Below, in pieces: positions 6,252 through 14,992 of a stretch of DNA of 23,527 nt. Below the pieces are notes generated by a model. The model was given only the letters and a program-made list of their open reading frames with translations. It did not search any database and was not told the origin of the DNA. Origin of the DNA: Clostridia bacterium (GTDB lineage Bacteria > Bacillota_A > Clostridia > Oscillospirales > CAG-272); contig JAGBRZ010000018.1 of NCBI GenBank assembly GCA_017632155.1, positions 1 to 23,527 on the forward strand, read 5' to 3'. How positions within the stretch are numbered: the stretch's first letter is position 1; each line of letters starts with the position of its first letter. The position numbers were made by a program, and so were the translations under genes.

Positions 6252-7790
6252 ATGTTCAAAAATATAAAAATGTCGCTTGCCGACTTGCTCGGCAAGGAAT
6301 ATACAAACGCCGTTGCGGCGGCAGAAGCGGCTCTCGGCGCGCATAGCTTTGAGGAGGCGCAGGCGATCGCAAACGATAAGGTCGATTTCTTCCCCGAAGC
6401 GGTTCAGAAAAAGAATTCCGAAATGCTTTCCCTTGTCGGTAAGCAGGTCATTGATCCCGTTCCGCACGTGACTGACGGCGCGCCCACCGATTCCTTCCGC
6501 AAGGCGGCAAGCCGCGAGGCTGCTCCCGTTGCGGCTCGCGGATATTTCCGCATTGGCGAGGACGGCAAGCTTTACTTCATCGGCAAGAGCGAGCACTATC
6601 ACGCATCCCTCGGTCACTCCTTCCCCGGCTACCGCCTGATCGACAAGGCACGCGCCCTCGGCATTCCCAACGCGACTCACAACAACACCCGAGGTCATAT
6701 CACCCGCCTTTGCGAGGAAAAGCTGATCGCATCCGTCAACGGTATTGATTGGGACAACGCCGCCGAGATCGAAAAGGTCATTGCATCAAAAGAACCCAAG
6801 GTTCTCAACCGCGTCATCAACCTTGAAACCGGCTCTCTCGCAGTTGAGGCGGGATTCAAGATGATGCTTGCGCGCTTCTATAAGCTCTCGCCCGAATTTC
6901 CCGAGCCCAAATATGCGGGCAAGACCCCCGTTTTCTTCGTGATGGGCGACAAGGTTGGCGGAGTTACCGCGAATTACCACGGCACCACCACCCTCATTCA
7001 GACCTTCCGCGGACTTTGGGACGAAATTCGTGCAAAATCCGAAAACGCCGAAATTTACAAGGTCGTTCCCGTTTCGATCAACGATATCGACGATTTTGAG
7101 GCGAAGATCAAGAAATACAACTCGGGCAATTACAAAACCGCGGGCTTTATGCACGAGATCATTCTTATGAACTACGGCGGAATCCGCCTTGAAAAGTCCT
7201 ACCTCAAGCGCGCGCACGAGCTTTGCGCCGAGTACGACACCCCCACAATGGTGGACGAAATTCAGTCCTGTATGTGGTATGACGGAATGTTCCAGTTCCG
7301 CCTTTACGATCTCACCCCTGATTTCGTCATCATTGGCAAGGGCTTCCCCGGCGGCGAGTACCCCGCAAGCAAGGTCATCACCACCGCAGAATACGATAAC
7401 CTCAACCAGTTCGGCGCGCTTGTAACCAACGGTCAGGAGGAGCTTGCGTCGCTTTCCTACCTCGTAACGATGAAGTTTGCGCTTGAAAACAGAGAAATAA
7501 TCGCACAAAATTGCGCTTATTTCGAGGAAAGACTCAACGCGCTCGTTGAAAAATACCCCTCGAAGTTTACAAAGGCAGAGGGCGCGGGACTCCTTGCGGC
7601 TCTGCATTGCGAAAACGTTGATGAGGCAAAGAAGTTTATGGGCGAGCTGCACGAGCGTTGCATCGACGCAAGCGCGCAGATCTATAAGCAGAACTGCCTG
7701 CCCGCAGTTCTCTTCAAGCCGCCCCTCATTGCAGACCGCGACGCCATCGACTTCATTTGCGACGCGATCGATGAAATTGCATCAAAATGA
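6252..7790 (+). CDS. PLP-dependent class III aminotransferase-like protein
   Basis: A 512-residue protein of the glutamate-1-semialdehyde aminotransferase/class III fold, quite divergent. Family marks seen are a GSLAVEAGFKMMLARF segment (about 194-209) replacing the usual SGTEANE-type motif, YHGTTT (242-247), DEIQSCMW (335-342, with the PLP-binding Asp) and GKGFPGG with the probable Schiff-base Lys363. About 90 N-terminal residues precede the usual fold. The start has GAGGT upstream and is 12 nt after the previous gene. In a sugar operon it might act on an amino or keto sugar, or catalyse an isomerisation or elimination rather than transamination; this cannot be decided from sequence. Confidence 0.85.
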   Translation: MFKNIKMSLADLLGKEYTNAVAAAEAALGAHSFEEAQAIANDKVDFFPEAVQKKNSEMLSLVGKQVIDPVPHVTDGAPTDSFRKAASREAAPVAARGYFRIGEDGKLYFIGKSEHYHASLGHSFPGYRLIDKARALGIPNATHNNTRGHITRLCEEKLIASVNGIDWDNAAEIEKVIASKEPKVLNRVINLETGSLAVEAGFKMMLARFYKLSPEFPEPKYAGKTPVFFVMGDKVGGVTANYHGTTTLIQTFRGLWDEIRAKSENAEIYKVVPVSINDIDDFEAKIKKYNSGNYKTAGFMHEIILMNYGGIRLEKSYLKRAHELCAEYDTPTMVDEIQSCMWYDGMFQFRLYDLTPDFVIIGKGFPGGEYPASKVITTAEYDNLNQFGALVTNGQEELASLSYLVTMKFALENREIIAQNCAYFEERLNALVEKYPSKFTKAEGAGLLAALHCENVDEAKKFMGELHERCIDASAQIYKQNCLPAVLFKPPLIADRDAIDFICDAIDEIASK

Positions 7791-9232
7791 TGAAGATCTA
7801 CATAGGAATCGACGTTGGTACGACCTCGCTGAAGGCGCTTGCTCTCACCGAAAAAGGTGAGTGCGTTGCGACCGCAAAGAGCTCCTACGAGCTTTTTGCA
7901 AGCGGCGCGGAGGCAACGCAGAACGCGAACGATTGGTACGAAGCCGCAGTCAGCGCCATTCGTGAGATTTCCGAAAAGGTCAAAGATCTTGGCGAGATCT
8001 GCGCCATTTCGGTATCCGCGCAAGGCGGCGCGACCGTTTTGCTTGACGGATCGGGAAAAACGCTCACCCCCGCCTACTCCTGGATGGACAACCGCGCCAC
8101 ACGCGAGAGCGAGGAGCTGAAAGCAAAATTCGGCAACGACCTGATCTATTCGAGGTACGGATGGCGTATGCAACCGAATGCCGATGCGGCAAAGCTTCTT
8201 TGGATGAAGAAGAACATACCGGATATTTACGAAAGTGCGGCATCCTTCCCCTCCACCCTTGGGTTCATCAACCAAAGGCTGACGGGCAAGACCGTCGAAG
8301 ACCCCACTTGTGCCGCGATTCGACGTCTATATAATATAAAGGAAGAAAAAATGAGCGCGGATGTCCTTGAGCATCTCGCACTAACCGAAGAAAAGCTACC
8401 GAAAACGCTCCCCTCGGGTGCATTTGTCGGAACCCTTACCGCCGAAGCCGCCGCCCTCACGGGGCTTTCCGAGTCCGTCCGTGTTTACAACGGCGCGCAC
8501 GATCAGTATTGTGCCTCTATCGGCAGCGGAACAGTCGAAGCAGGTCAGCTTATGCTCGCCACGGGCACGGCTTGGGTGCTCTTCGGAGTCACCGAAACTC
8601 CGCTTTTCGGTGAGAGCAAGATATCCCCCTGCATCCACCCCGCGGGCGGATACGGCGCACTTTCGACCGTTTCGGGCATCGGCGCGGCTTTTGAATGGCT
8701 TTCGAAGCTGACAAACACCCCCATTCCCGAGCTTTCCGCGGGTGCAGAGGAGCGAAAAGGCAAAAACGATACCCTCTTCTTCCGCCCCTCGGCAACGGGC
8801 ACGGGACTGCTGATTGGTCAGAGCGTCGGCGCGCATATCACGGGACTTACGATCGGACACGACAAATACGATCTCGCGCTTGCGCTGATGGAAGGCGCGG
8901 CGTTCGAAACCGCCCTCAACATTGAGGAATACAAAAAGAGCGGTATGAGCGGAGCTTCTTCGATCACAATGACAGGCGGAGCAACCGCGAGTGCTTTTTG
9001 GCAGAGTCTGATCGCCGACGTCACGGGACTTGACGTTTTTGCAAGCACGCAGACCGACTCCCCCGCCCTTGGTGCCGCTATACTTGCCGCGGCTTCGGAC
9101 AGTGGAGAAGATCTTGCAACCGCCGCAAGACGTGCATCCGCCGACAGCCGAAAGGTTTCCCCCTCCGATTTATACGAATATTATCAAACCAAGTTCAATG
9201 CCTACAAAGAATGGCGACGCTCTCATCCATAA
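7787..9232 (+). CDS. FGGY-family carbohydrate kinase (xylulokinase-like)
   Basis: This 481-residue ATP-dependent kinase would phosphorylate a ketose or polyol. The N-terminal IGIDVGTTSLKALAL is the phosphate-1 motif of the actin/hexokinase fold. SWMDNRA (about residue 96) and AHDQYCASIGSG with probable catalytic Asp239 match xylulokinase-type members. TMTGGA near residue 395 fits the adenosine-binding motif. The ATG at 7787 overlaps the previous stop as ATGA, with a second ATG one codon later and no strong ribosome site, so translational coupling is likely. The phosphorylated product would suit the class II aldolase encoded divergently. Exact substrate unknown. Confidence 0.94.
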   Translation: MMKIYIGIDVGTTSLKALALTEKGECVATAKSSYELFASGAEATQNANDWYEAAVSAIREISEKVKDLGEICAISVSAQGGATVLLDGSGKTLTPAYSWMDNRATRESEELKAKFGNDLIYSRYGWRMQPNADAAKLLWMKKNIPDIYESAASFPSTLGFINQRLTGKTVEDPTCAAIRRLYNIKEEKMSADVLEHLALTEEKLPKTLPSGAFVGTLTAEAAALTGLSESVRVYNGAHDQYCASIGSGTVEAGQLMLATGTAWVLFGVTETPLFGESKISPCIHPAGGYGALSTVSGIGAAFEWLSKLTNTPIPELSAGAEERKGKNDTLFFRPSATGTGLLIGQSVGAHITGLTIGHDKYDLALALMEGAAFETALNIEEYKKSGMSGASSITMTGGATASAFWQSLIADVTGLDVFASTQTDSPALGAAILAAASDSGEDLATAARRASADSRKVSPSDLYEYYQTKFNAYKEWRRSHP

Positions 9233-9244
9233 AGGAGTCGAATT

Positions 9245-11263
9245 ATGAAAACAAAAAGATTATTTTCAGCATTTTTATTGGTTTCTCTTGCTGTGATCCT
9301 CTTCTCTTGCAATAACGGAGAGGTCGCCGAAACCCAGCCCGAAACAACCGCGGCAGAAATCGAATCTCTCACCGAGCACGTTCACGAGTACACCGAAGAA
9401 TTGAAGGCCCCCACCTGCACAGAGCCCGGATATTTTGAGCGCAAATGCTCTTGCGGTGACGTGCAAAGGACGGACACCTCGCCCACCGGTCACACATACG
9501 GTGCGTGGGAAACCTTGAATGCTCCCACCTGCGCCGCCGAAGGCAAACGCGCGGCAAGCTGTACCGTGTGCGGTGAAAAACTTGAGGAGGCTATCCCCGC
9601 GGGGGAATCCTCGCTTGACGGCAAAAAGATTATGTTTGCAGGCAACTCGCTGACGTATTACGGCGAGATCGTCATCAACAACGACGGCAGTCCCACAAGA
9701 AACAAGGGCGTTTTTGAGAAGATCGCCGAAACCTTCGGGGACAAAGTGAAGGTCACCAACTTCACCTACGGCAGCGCGGGCTTCACCGACGGCAGAGATA
9801 AGGCTTCGGCAGACGGAATCCCCACAAGCTACAAGGACTACGGTCTTTATCAGCTTATGCTCGAGCTTCATCCCAATCACTACGGCAACAAAAACGGCAA
9901 GGAGATGGATCCTTTCTATGATCAGGATTTCGTCATCTTCCAGCAAAGAGGCGCATCGATCTCGGATTCCTACAATCAGGTAATGCAGCTTGCCGCTCTC
10001 TTCCCCGAGGATACTCACTTTGCCGTCATTATCACCCACTATGATACCAAAAATACCGCAACCGGCTCGGCTCTGAAAAAGACTCTTGCAGACGGCTGGA
10101 CGGTCATCCCCGCGGGCGACCTTGTCACCGATCTTTGGAACGGCAGGATCAAGGGGATGGAATTCAAATACACGAAGAACGATTTTGTCATCACAAAGGA
10201 CAATGTTCACCCAAGCTATCTGACCGGCTACATCAAGGCGCTTATGACCTATTGTGCGCTGACGGGTCGCTCGGCGGAGGGTGTGGATTACTCTTTTGTC
10301 AACCGCTCGACTTCCTATTATACAAGCGCGGCGGAAACGCAGTTTGAGGACGTTCTTGCCTCGCCCACCGAAATGCTCCGAATCCAGGAGTTGATCGACG
10401 ATTACATAGTCAAAGCCGGCAACAAGCCCGCAACGGCACACGCTTACACCGAATGGAAGGAAGTTTCGACTCCCACTTGCACAAAGGCGGGTGAAAGAGC
10501 GCGCGAATGTACCGCTTGCGGCAAAAAGGAGAGCGTAACTCTCACCGTTCCGCATACTTACGGCGAATGGAGCGTAGCGTCTGCCGCTACGTCAACCGCA
10601 AAGGGCACAAAGGAACGCGCCTGCACCGCCTGTGGTGCGAAGGATACCAAGGAATATACCTTTAATCTTCTTTACGGCAAATCTCTTGCCAAAACAGAGT
10701 CCTTCGGCATCTCCACGATCTCGAACTCCGCAAACCAGACCGACGGCAAATACGTTTACGATAAGGACGCAAAATCGACCTACACCGATTTCAAGCTGTC
10801 CTTCTCGAAGGCTGAATGCGCGGCTTACACCTCGATCTCACAGCTTTACAATGCGAAAGGTCAGCTTGCCGCTGACGGCAAATATCTTTGCGGCTTCTGG
10901 TTTGAGCTTGACGAGGTTGCCTTTGTCGATTCCTTCTCGATCTACAACAGCGGCGTGACCTATGATATTGACGGATTTGACATTCTTGTCAGCACCGACG
11001 GTGAGAATTGGACCACCGCTTGGTCGGGCGAAAAGCTCGCATCGGGCTTGAAATACGAAAAGGTCGATGCAACAACCAACAAGATCACCGCTTCCTTCGC
11101 GAAAGCCGAGGCGAAATTCGTAATGTTCGCCCTCACCGCGCCGAGAAGCCGTGATGCATCGGGTGTTGCCGCCTTTAATCAAAAATACGGCGTCACCGCC
11201 GAAGTCAACGCAAACCCGCACTATTTCCGAATCGTTGAGTTCGAGCTCTACGAAGCGAATTAA
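9245..11263 (+). CDS. Secreted lipoprotein with SGNH-hydrolase-like core, CxxC repeats and discoidin-like C terminus
   Basis: A 672-residue surface protein. The signal peptide ends in lipobox LFSC (about residue 22). Two Cys-rich repeats of the form PTC..G....C..CG follow (about 56-120), then an SGNH-like domain with GNSLTYYG (Ser135) and DNVHPSY (Asp319, His322, a DxxH motif). Two more Cys-rich repeats lie at about 405-460; the last has lost its first Cys. The C-terminal 200 residues (FDILVSTDGENWTTAW, ending FRIVEFELYEAN) resemble an F5/8 type C carbohydrate-binding domain. An esterase or deacetylase acting on external glycans is the likely role. AAAGGAG precedes the ATG. A surface lipoprotein in the middle of a cytoplasmic-enzyme operon ties substrate unmasking to catabolism. 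Confidence 0.82.
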   Translation: MKTKRLFSAFLLVSLAVILFSCNNGEVAETQPETTAAEIESLTEHVHEYTEELKAPTCTEPGYFERKCSCGDVQRTDTSPTGHTYGAWETLNAPTCAAEGKRAASCTVCGEKLEEAIPAGESSLDGKKIMFAGNSLTYYGEIVINNDGSPTRNKGVFEKIAETFGDKVKVTNFTYGSAGFTDGRDKASADGIPTSYKDYGLYQLMLELHPNHYGNKNGKEMDPFYDQDFVIFQQRGASISDSYNQVMQLAALFPEDTHFAVIITHYDTKNTATGSALKKTLADGWTVIPAGDLVTDLWNGRIKGMEFKYTKNDFVITKDNVHPSYLTGYIKALMTYCALTGRSAEGVDYSFVNRSTSYYTSAAETQFEDVLASPTEMLRIQELIDDYIVKAGNKPATAHAYTEWKEVSTPTCTKAGERARECTACGKKESVTLTVPHTYGEWSVASAATSTAKGTKERACTACGAKDTKEYTFNLLYGKSLAKTESFGISTISNSANQTDGKYVYDKDAKSTYTDFKLSFSKAECAAYTSISQLYNAKGQLAADGKYLCGFWFELDEVAFVDSFSIYNSGVTYDIDGFDILVSTDGENWTTAWSGEKLASGLKYEKVDATTNKITASFAKAEAKFVMFALTAPRSRDASGVAAFNQKYGVTAEVNANPHYFRIVEFELYEAN

Positions 11264-11277
11264 TAAGGAGAACAAAA

Positions 11278-12300
11278 ATGTTTGGAGTACAACTTACAGA
11301 TTACGACAAGAAAGTTTACGAAGAAAAGCTCGCGGATTTTCTGCCCGACAAGATAATTGACGCGCACGCGCACGTTTGGACCGACGGAATGAAGCGCAAG
11401 AAGCCCGAGGAGCGCAAGGGTTGCGTTTCCTGGACGGAGCTCGTTGCTCCCAATATGACCTATGAGGACATTTACGAAACCAACCGCATCCTCTTCCCCG
11501 GCAAGACGGTCACCCCCGTGCTGATGGGCTCGCCGACCTGCTATCTCGACCGTGTCAACGATTACGTCACCGAAATCATCAAAAAGCACGGCGACACCTG
11601 CCTTTACTGCACGTCCTACAAGACCACCAAGCGCGATATAATCAATGCGATGGCGCAGGGATACGTCGGCATCAAGCCCTATCAGGCAAATTGCGCGCCC
11701 TACATTCCCGCCTCCGAGATCAGAATCTTCGATTTCCTTCCCCACGAACATCTTGAGGTGATGAACGAGCTTGGCGGCATCGTCATTCTTCACATCCCCC
11801 GCGCAATGCGACTCAAAGACCCCGTCAACCTCGCACAGATGATGGAGATCGACGAAAGATACCCGAACGCAAAGGTCATCATCGCCCACGTTGGAAGAGC
11901 CTACGTATACGAGGACATCGGCGACGCCTTTGAAGTCATCAAAAAAACCAAGAATCTTTACTACGATTTCTCCGCCAACGTATATGACTACGCAATGGAG
12001 AAGCTGATCGAGGCTGTTGGACCCAAGCGCGTGCTTTACGGCTCGGATATGCCCTACACCAAGATGCGTATGTACCGCATCAACGAGGGCGGAAAGTATA
12101 TCAACGTTGTTCCGCGCGGACTTTACGGCGACGTTTCCGGCGACAAACAGATGCGCGAGACCGACGAGAGCGACATCACCCTCTTTATCTACGAAGAACT
12201 TCTCGCCTTCCGCCGTGCCGCCGAAAAGCTCGGACTTACCAAGGAAGACGTCAGCGACATGATGTACGGCAATGCCGCACGCTATTTTGGTATCAATTGA
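11278..12300 (+). CDS. Amidohydrolase-2 family metal-dependent hydrolase
   Basis: A 340-residue TIM-barrel hydrolase. Metal-site motifs are IIDAHAHVW (His30, His32), ILHIPR (His172), IIAHVGR (His204) and YGSDMPY (Asp257), the order seen in PF04909 enzymes such as lactonases and decarboxylases. AAGGAG precedes the ATG by 9 nt and the gap to the previous gene is 14 nt. In a cluster with a Gfo/Idh dehydrogenase, hydrolysis of a sugar lactone is an attractive reading, but decarboxylation or another hydrolysis is equally possible from sequence alone. Confidence 0.88.
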   Translation: MFGVQLTDYDKKVYEEKLADFLPDKIIDAHAHVWTDGMKRKKPEERKGCVSWTELVAPNMTYEDIYETNRILFPGKTVTPVLMGSPTCYLDRVNDYVTEIIKKHGDTCLYCTSYKTTKRDIINAMAQGYVGIKPYQANCAPYIPASEIRIFDFLPHEHLEVMNELGGIVILHIPRAMRLKDPVNLAQMMEIDERYPNAKVIIAHVGRAYVYEDIGDAFEVIKKTKNLYYDFSANVYDYAMEKLIEAVGPKRVLYGSDMPYTKMRMYRINEGGKYINVVPRGLYGDVSGDKQMRETDESDITLFIYEELLAFRRAAEKLGLTKEDVSDMMYGNAARYFGIN

Positions 12301-12315
12301 AAGGAAAAATAAAAA

Positions 12316-13713
12316 ATGAAAAAGGTTAAAATCGGTTTTCTTCCTCTTTATATAAAGCTTTATGACGACTGCGGCAGCGGTGCTGTCGGCAGACCCAGAC
12401 TTGAACCCTTCTATGAAAGACTCGCCTGCGAGCTCGAATCACGCGGATTTGAGGTTATTCGCAACGAATTCTGCCGCATCAAGCCCGAATTTGCGGCGGC
12501 TGTTGAAAAGTTTGAGAAAGCGGGCGCGGACTGCATCGTCACCTGGCACGCGGCATACTCCCCCTCGCTTGAGTCGATCGACGCTCTTGCGGGCACCGAG
12601 CTTCCCATCATAGTCCTCGATACCACCGAGACCTACGATTTCAGCCCCGCACAGAACCCCGCCGAGATCAGCTTCTGCCACGGAATCCACGGCGTTATGG
12701 ATATGTGCAGTCTGCTCCGTCAGCGCGGAAAGGCTTATGCCGTTTGCGCGGGTCACATCGAGCATTCGAACGTACTCGACAAGGTTGCGGGATACGTTAA
12801 AGCCGCAGGCGCGGCACGTGCTCTCGCGGGCAGCCGCGCAGGCTCGGTTGGCGGCTCCTTTGACGGTATGGGCGACTTCCTTATCGACGACGAAACTCTT
12901 CTTTCCCGCTTTGGCGTAACCGCTGTTTATCCCGAGGCAGGCGAGCTCGACTCTCTCCGAGCATCCGTTACCGATGCCGAGGTTGAGGCTGAAATGAAGG
13001 AAAACTGCGAGCTCTTCTATGAGATCGAGCCGGTCGATGCCGAGGCACACGCCGAGACCGTTCGCGATTGCCTTGCAGTTCGCAAATTCATTGAAAAGCG
13101 CAACCTTGACGCTTTCACCATCAACTTCCGCAAGATCGGCGGCGACAGCGGCATCAAGGCAATGCCCTTCATCGAGGCTTGCAAGGCTATGGCTCGCGGC
13201 ATCGGCTACGCGGGAGAAGGCGACATTCTCACCGCCTCCCTCGTCGGCGCTCTTCTTAAATCATTCAGCGGCACCGCATTTGCCGAGATCTTCTGCCCCG
13301 ACTGGAAGAACGACTCGCTTCTCATCAGCCATATGGGCGAATATAACCTTGCACTTACAAAGGGCAAGCCCGGAATGAAGAAGATCAACTTTATCTACGG
13401 CGAAAACACTCTCGACCCCGTTGTTTCCTACGGCTGTTACCGTGCGGGCGAAGCTGTCTTCATCAATCTTTATAAGAGCGAGGAAGGCTACAAGCTCTTC
13501 ATTTCTCCCATCGAGATGCTCGACGTGCCCGAAAAGGCATTTGAGTTTAAGGTTCGCGGATGGTTCAAGCCCTCCGTGCCCATGCCCGAGTTCCTTGAGA
13601 AGCTCAGCAACGCCGGCGCGACCCACCACAGCGCCATCATCTATGACGCAACCGTTGAGCAGATGAAGTATTTCGCCTCCCTCCTCGGACTTCCCACTGT
13701 TGTTGTGGAGTAA
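12316..13713 (+). CDS. L-fucose/L-arabinose isomerase-like protein
   Basis: This 465-residue protein has the N-terminal Rossmann-like domains and C-terminal metal-site region of the FucI/AraA superfamily. Candidate active-site segments are GEGD (Glu301, Asp303), FAEIFCPDW (Glu324) and SHMGE (His339, Glu342). The isomerase would interconvert an aldose and a ketose, upstream of the FGGY kinase step. It is shorter than E. coli FucI and may belong to the broad fucose-isomerase-like group of unknown substrate. It is the last gene of the operon, 15 nt after the amidohydrolase with AAAGGA upstream, and is followed 47 nt later by a terminator. Confidence 0.85.
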   Translation: MKKVKIGFLPLYIKLYDDCGSGAVGRPRLEPFYERLACELESRGFEVIRNEFCRIKPEFAAAVEKFEKAGADCIVTWHAAYSPSLESIDALAGTELPIIVLDTTETYDFSPAQNPAEISFCHGIHGVMDMCSLLRQRGKAYAVCAGHIEHSNVLDKVAGYVKAAGAARALAGSRAGSVGGSFDGMGDFLIDDETLLSRFGVTAVYPEAGELDSLRASVTDAEVEAEMKENCELFYEIEPVDAEAHAETVRDCLAVRKFIEKRNLDAFTINFRKIGGDSGIKAMPFIEACKAMARGIGYAGEGDILTASLVGALLKSFSGTAFAEIFCPDWKNDSLLISHMGEYNLALTKGKPGMKKINFIYGENTLDPVVSYGCYRAGEAVFINLYKSEEGYKLFISPIEMLDVPEKAFEFKVRGWFKPSVPMPEFLEKLSNAGATHHSAIIYDATVEQMKYFASLLGLPTVVVE

Positions 13714-13759
13714 AACTTCAAATCGGTTGAATCTTTAAATTCATCTTATTGACAAAAAC

Positions 13760-13808
13760 CACCTCCTCATACAAGTTCTCTAATGAATTGTTGAGGGGGT
13801 GTTTTTTT
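13760..13808 (+). terminator. Rho-independent terminator of the catabolic operon
   Basis: CACCTCCTCA (13760-13769) pairs with TGAGGGGGTG (13792-13801), with one G-U pair, and is followed by seven T. The 22-nt loop can itself fold (ACAAGTTC with GAATTGT, one bulge). It lies 47 nt after the last stop codon. Confidence 0.9.
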
Positions 13809-13899
13809 GCATCAAATCAATATTTGTGCACCTGTTTTCGTACATTTTCAAAGCAAATTGCCGTTGCGGGAGCAAATGCGAACGCCGGTTGCGCGATTT

Positions 13900-13913
13900 C
13901 CACCATATAGTGG
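13900..13913. promoter_or_regulatory. Candidate XRE operator (CCAC-N6-GTGG)
   Basis: An inverted repeat CCACCATATAGTGG abuts the -35 of the XRE gene. Inner bases are partly symmetric (ATAT). Autoregulation by the XRE protein is a guess based on position. Confidence 0.35.
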
Positions 13914-13942
13914 TTGAATTCGAGGCATATTTGTGATATAAT
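13914..13942 (+). promoter_or_regulatory. Promoter of the XRE regulator gene
   Basis: TTGAAT (13914-13919), a 17-nt spacer, then TATAAT (13937-13942) preceded by TGA, an extended -10. The predicted transcript begins about 27 nt before the ATG. Confidence 0.82.
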
Positions 13943-13975
13943 TTGCTCGTAATCAAACGAAAGGTAAAGTAAAAA

Positions 13976-14911
13976 ATGGACAGATCCGCTACACTTGGCG
14001 AAAGAATTTATAAATACCGCTCGGCGCGTGGACTCTCGCAGCTTGAGCTTTCCGAGCTTCTTGACGTTTCGCGCCAATCAATTTCGAAATGGGAAACCGA
14101 CGTTGCCGTGCCCGAGCTTTCAAAGCTCATCAGGATGGCGGAAGTTTTTGAGATCAGCCTCGACGCGCTCATCCTCGGTAAAGATGACGAGGTGAAAGTT
14201 GAAGAAATTAAAGAAGAGCCCGCACCCGCGACCGCCGTGCCCATCGCGGAGATACGCGAGCGAAGCCGCCTGAAAACGGGATTCGGATTCTGCTTCCTCG
14301 GCGTGGGAATTCTGATCTCCTTCCTAATTTTGCTGCTTGCGGGCGATTTTCTTGCGGCATTCATTCTCTTTGTTCCCTTTGGCGCTTCGGCATTCTTCTG
14401 CCTGAAGCAATTCCGACACGCCGCGCTTTGGTGCTTTGAATCCTGGTATTGTTGGATCGCGGCGTACTTTTACTACGCTACGGGCTCTCATTGGAACGCG
14501 TGGCTGCCGAGGCTCATACATTTTTCCGAACTCGGAATAGACATTCAGACAATTATTTCCTTACTCTTTTTCTTCTTGCTCGTTTTTTTCATTTGTATGA
14601 CTGTTTTCGTCCATCGCAAGGAAAAGTTCGAGTTTTCAAAGAAAAAGCATATCGTTCTTGCGGCTATTACTGCGATTGCGATTCCGCTGAAGCATCTTGC
14701 AATGTGGTTTTTGCAATTATTTTGGTTCGAGGTTGTGGCAAACGGAGATGCGGATTATTATGCGAGAGTGATTTATATGAACTACCGCGCGCTCATCCCG
14801 ACGCTTGAATTCATCGTCGATCTCGCCTTCACCGTCACATTCACCGCCTGCCTTGTGCCGACTTTTTATTGGCTTCTCGGAATTATAAAAAACAGAAAAG
14901 CAAACAAATAA
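13976..14911 (+). CDS. Membrane-anchored XRE-family transcriptional regulator
   Basis: A 311-residue one-component regulator. Residues about 7-65 form an XRE helix-turn-helix (LSQLELSELLDVSRQSISKW, then ETDVAVPELSKLIRMAEVF). An acidic linker is followed by about six hydrophobic segments (roughly 95-135, 145-165, 185-210, 220-250, 275-305), so DNA binding and membrane sensing are on one chain. AAAGG lies 11 nt before the ATG. It has its own promoter and is monocistronic, convergent with the downstream minus-strand unit. The signal and target genes are unknown; neighbours on either side have separate promoters. Confidence 0.88.
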   Translation: MDRSATLGERIYKYRSARGLSQLELSELLDVSRQSISKWETDVAVPELSKLIRMAEVFEISLDALILGKDDEVKVEEIKEEPAPATAVPIAEIRERSRLKTGFGFCFLGVGILISFLILLLAGDFLAAFILFVPFGASAFFCLKQFRHAALWCFESWYCWIAAYFYYATGSHWNAWLPRLIHFSELGIDIQTIISLLFFFLLVFFICMTVFVHRKEKFEFSKKKHIVLAAITAIAIPLKHLAMWFLQLFWFEVVANGDADYYARVIYMNYRALIPTLEFIVDLAFTVTFTACLVPTFYWLLGIIKNRKANK

Positions 14912-14914
14912 CCT

Positions 14915-14960
14915 AAAACAGCAGAGGCTGTCACGAAAATGTGACAGCCTCTGCTGTTTT
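14915..14960. terminator. Bidirectional terminator between convergent units
   Basis: A perfect 20-bp stem (14915-14934/14941-14960) has a 6-nt loop and runs of four A and four T at its ends. It works on paper for both the XRE gene and the minus-strand oxidoreductase/glycerol-1-phosphate dehydrogenase unit. Confidence 0.92.
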
Positions 14961-14992
14961 GCCACTGAATAATAATGCAAAATTCAATAAGA

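Noticed and set aside
5079..6698. Long minus-strand open frame opposite the Gfo/Idh gene
   Set aside because: It is a shadow of a well-supported plus-strand gene, lacks family motifs and spans two clear genes.
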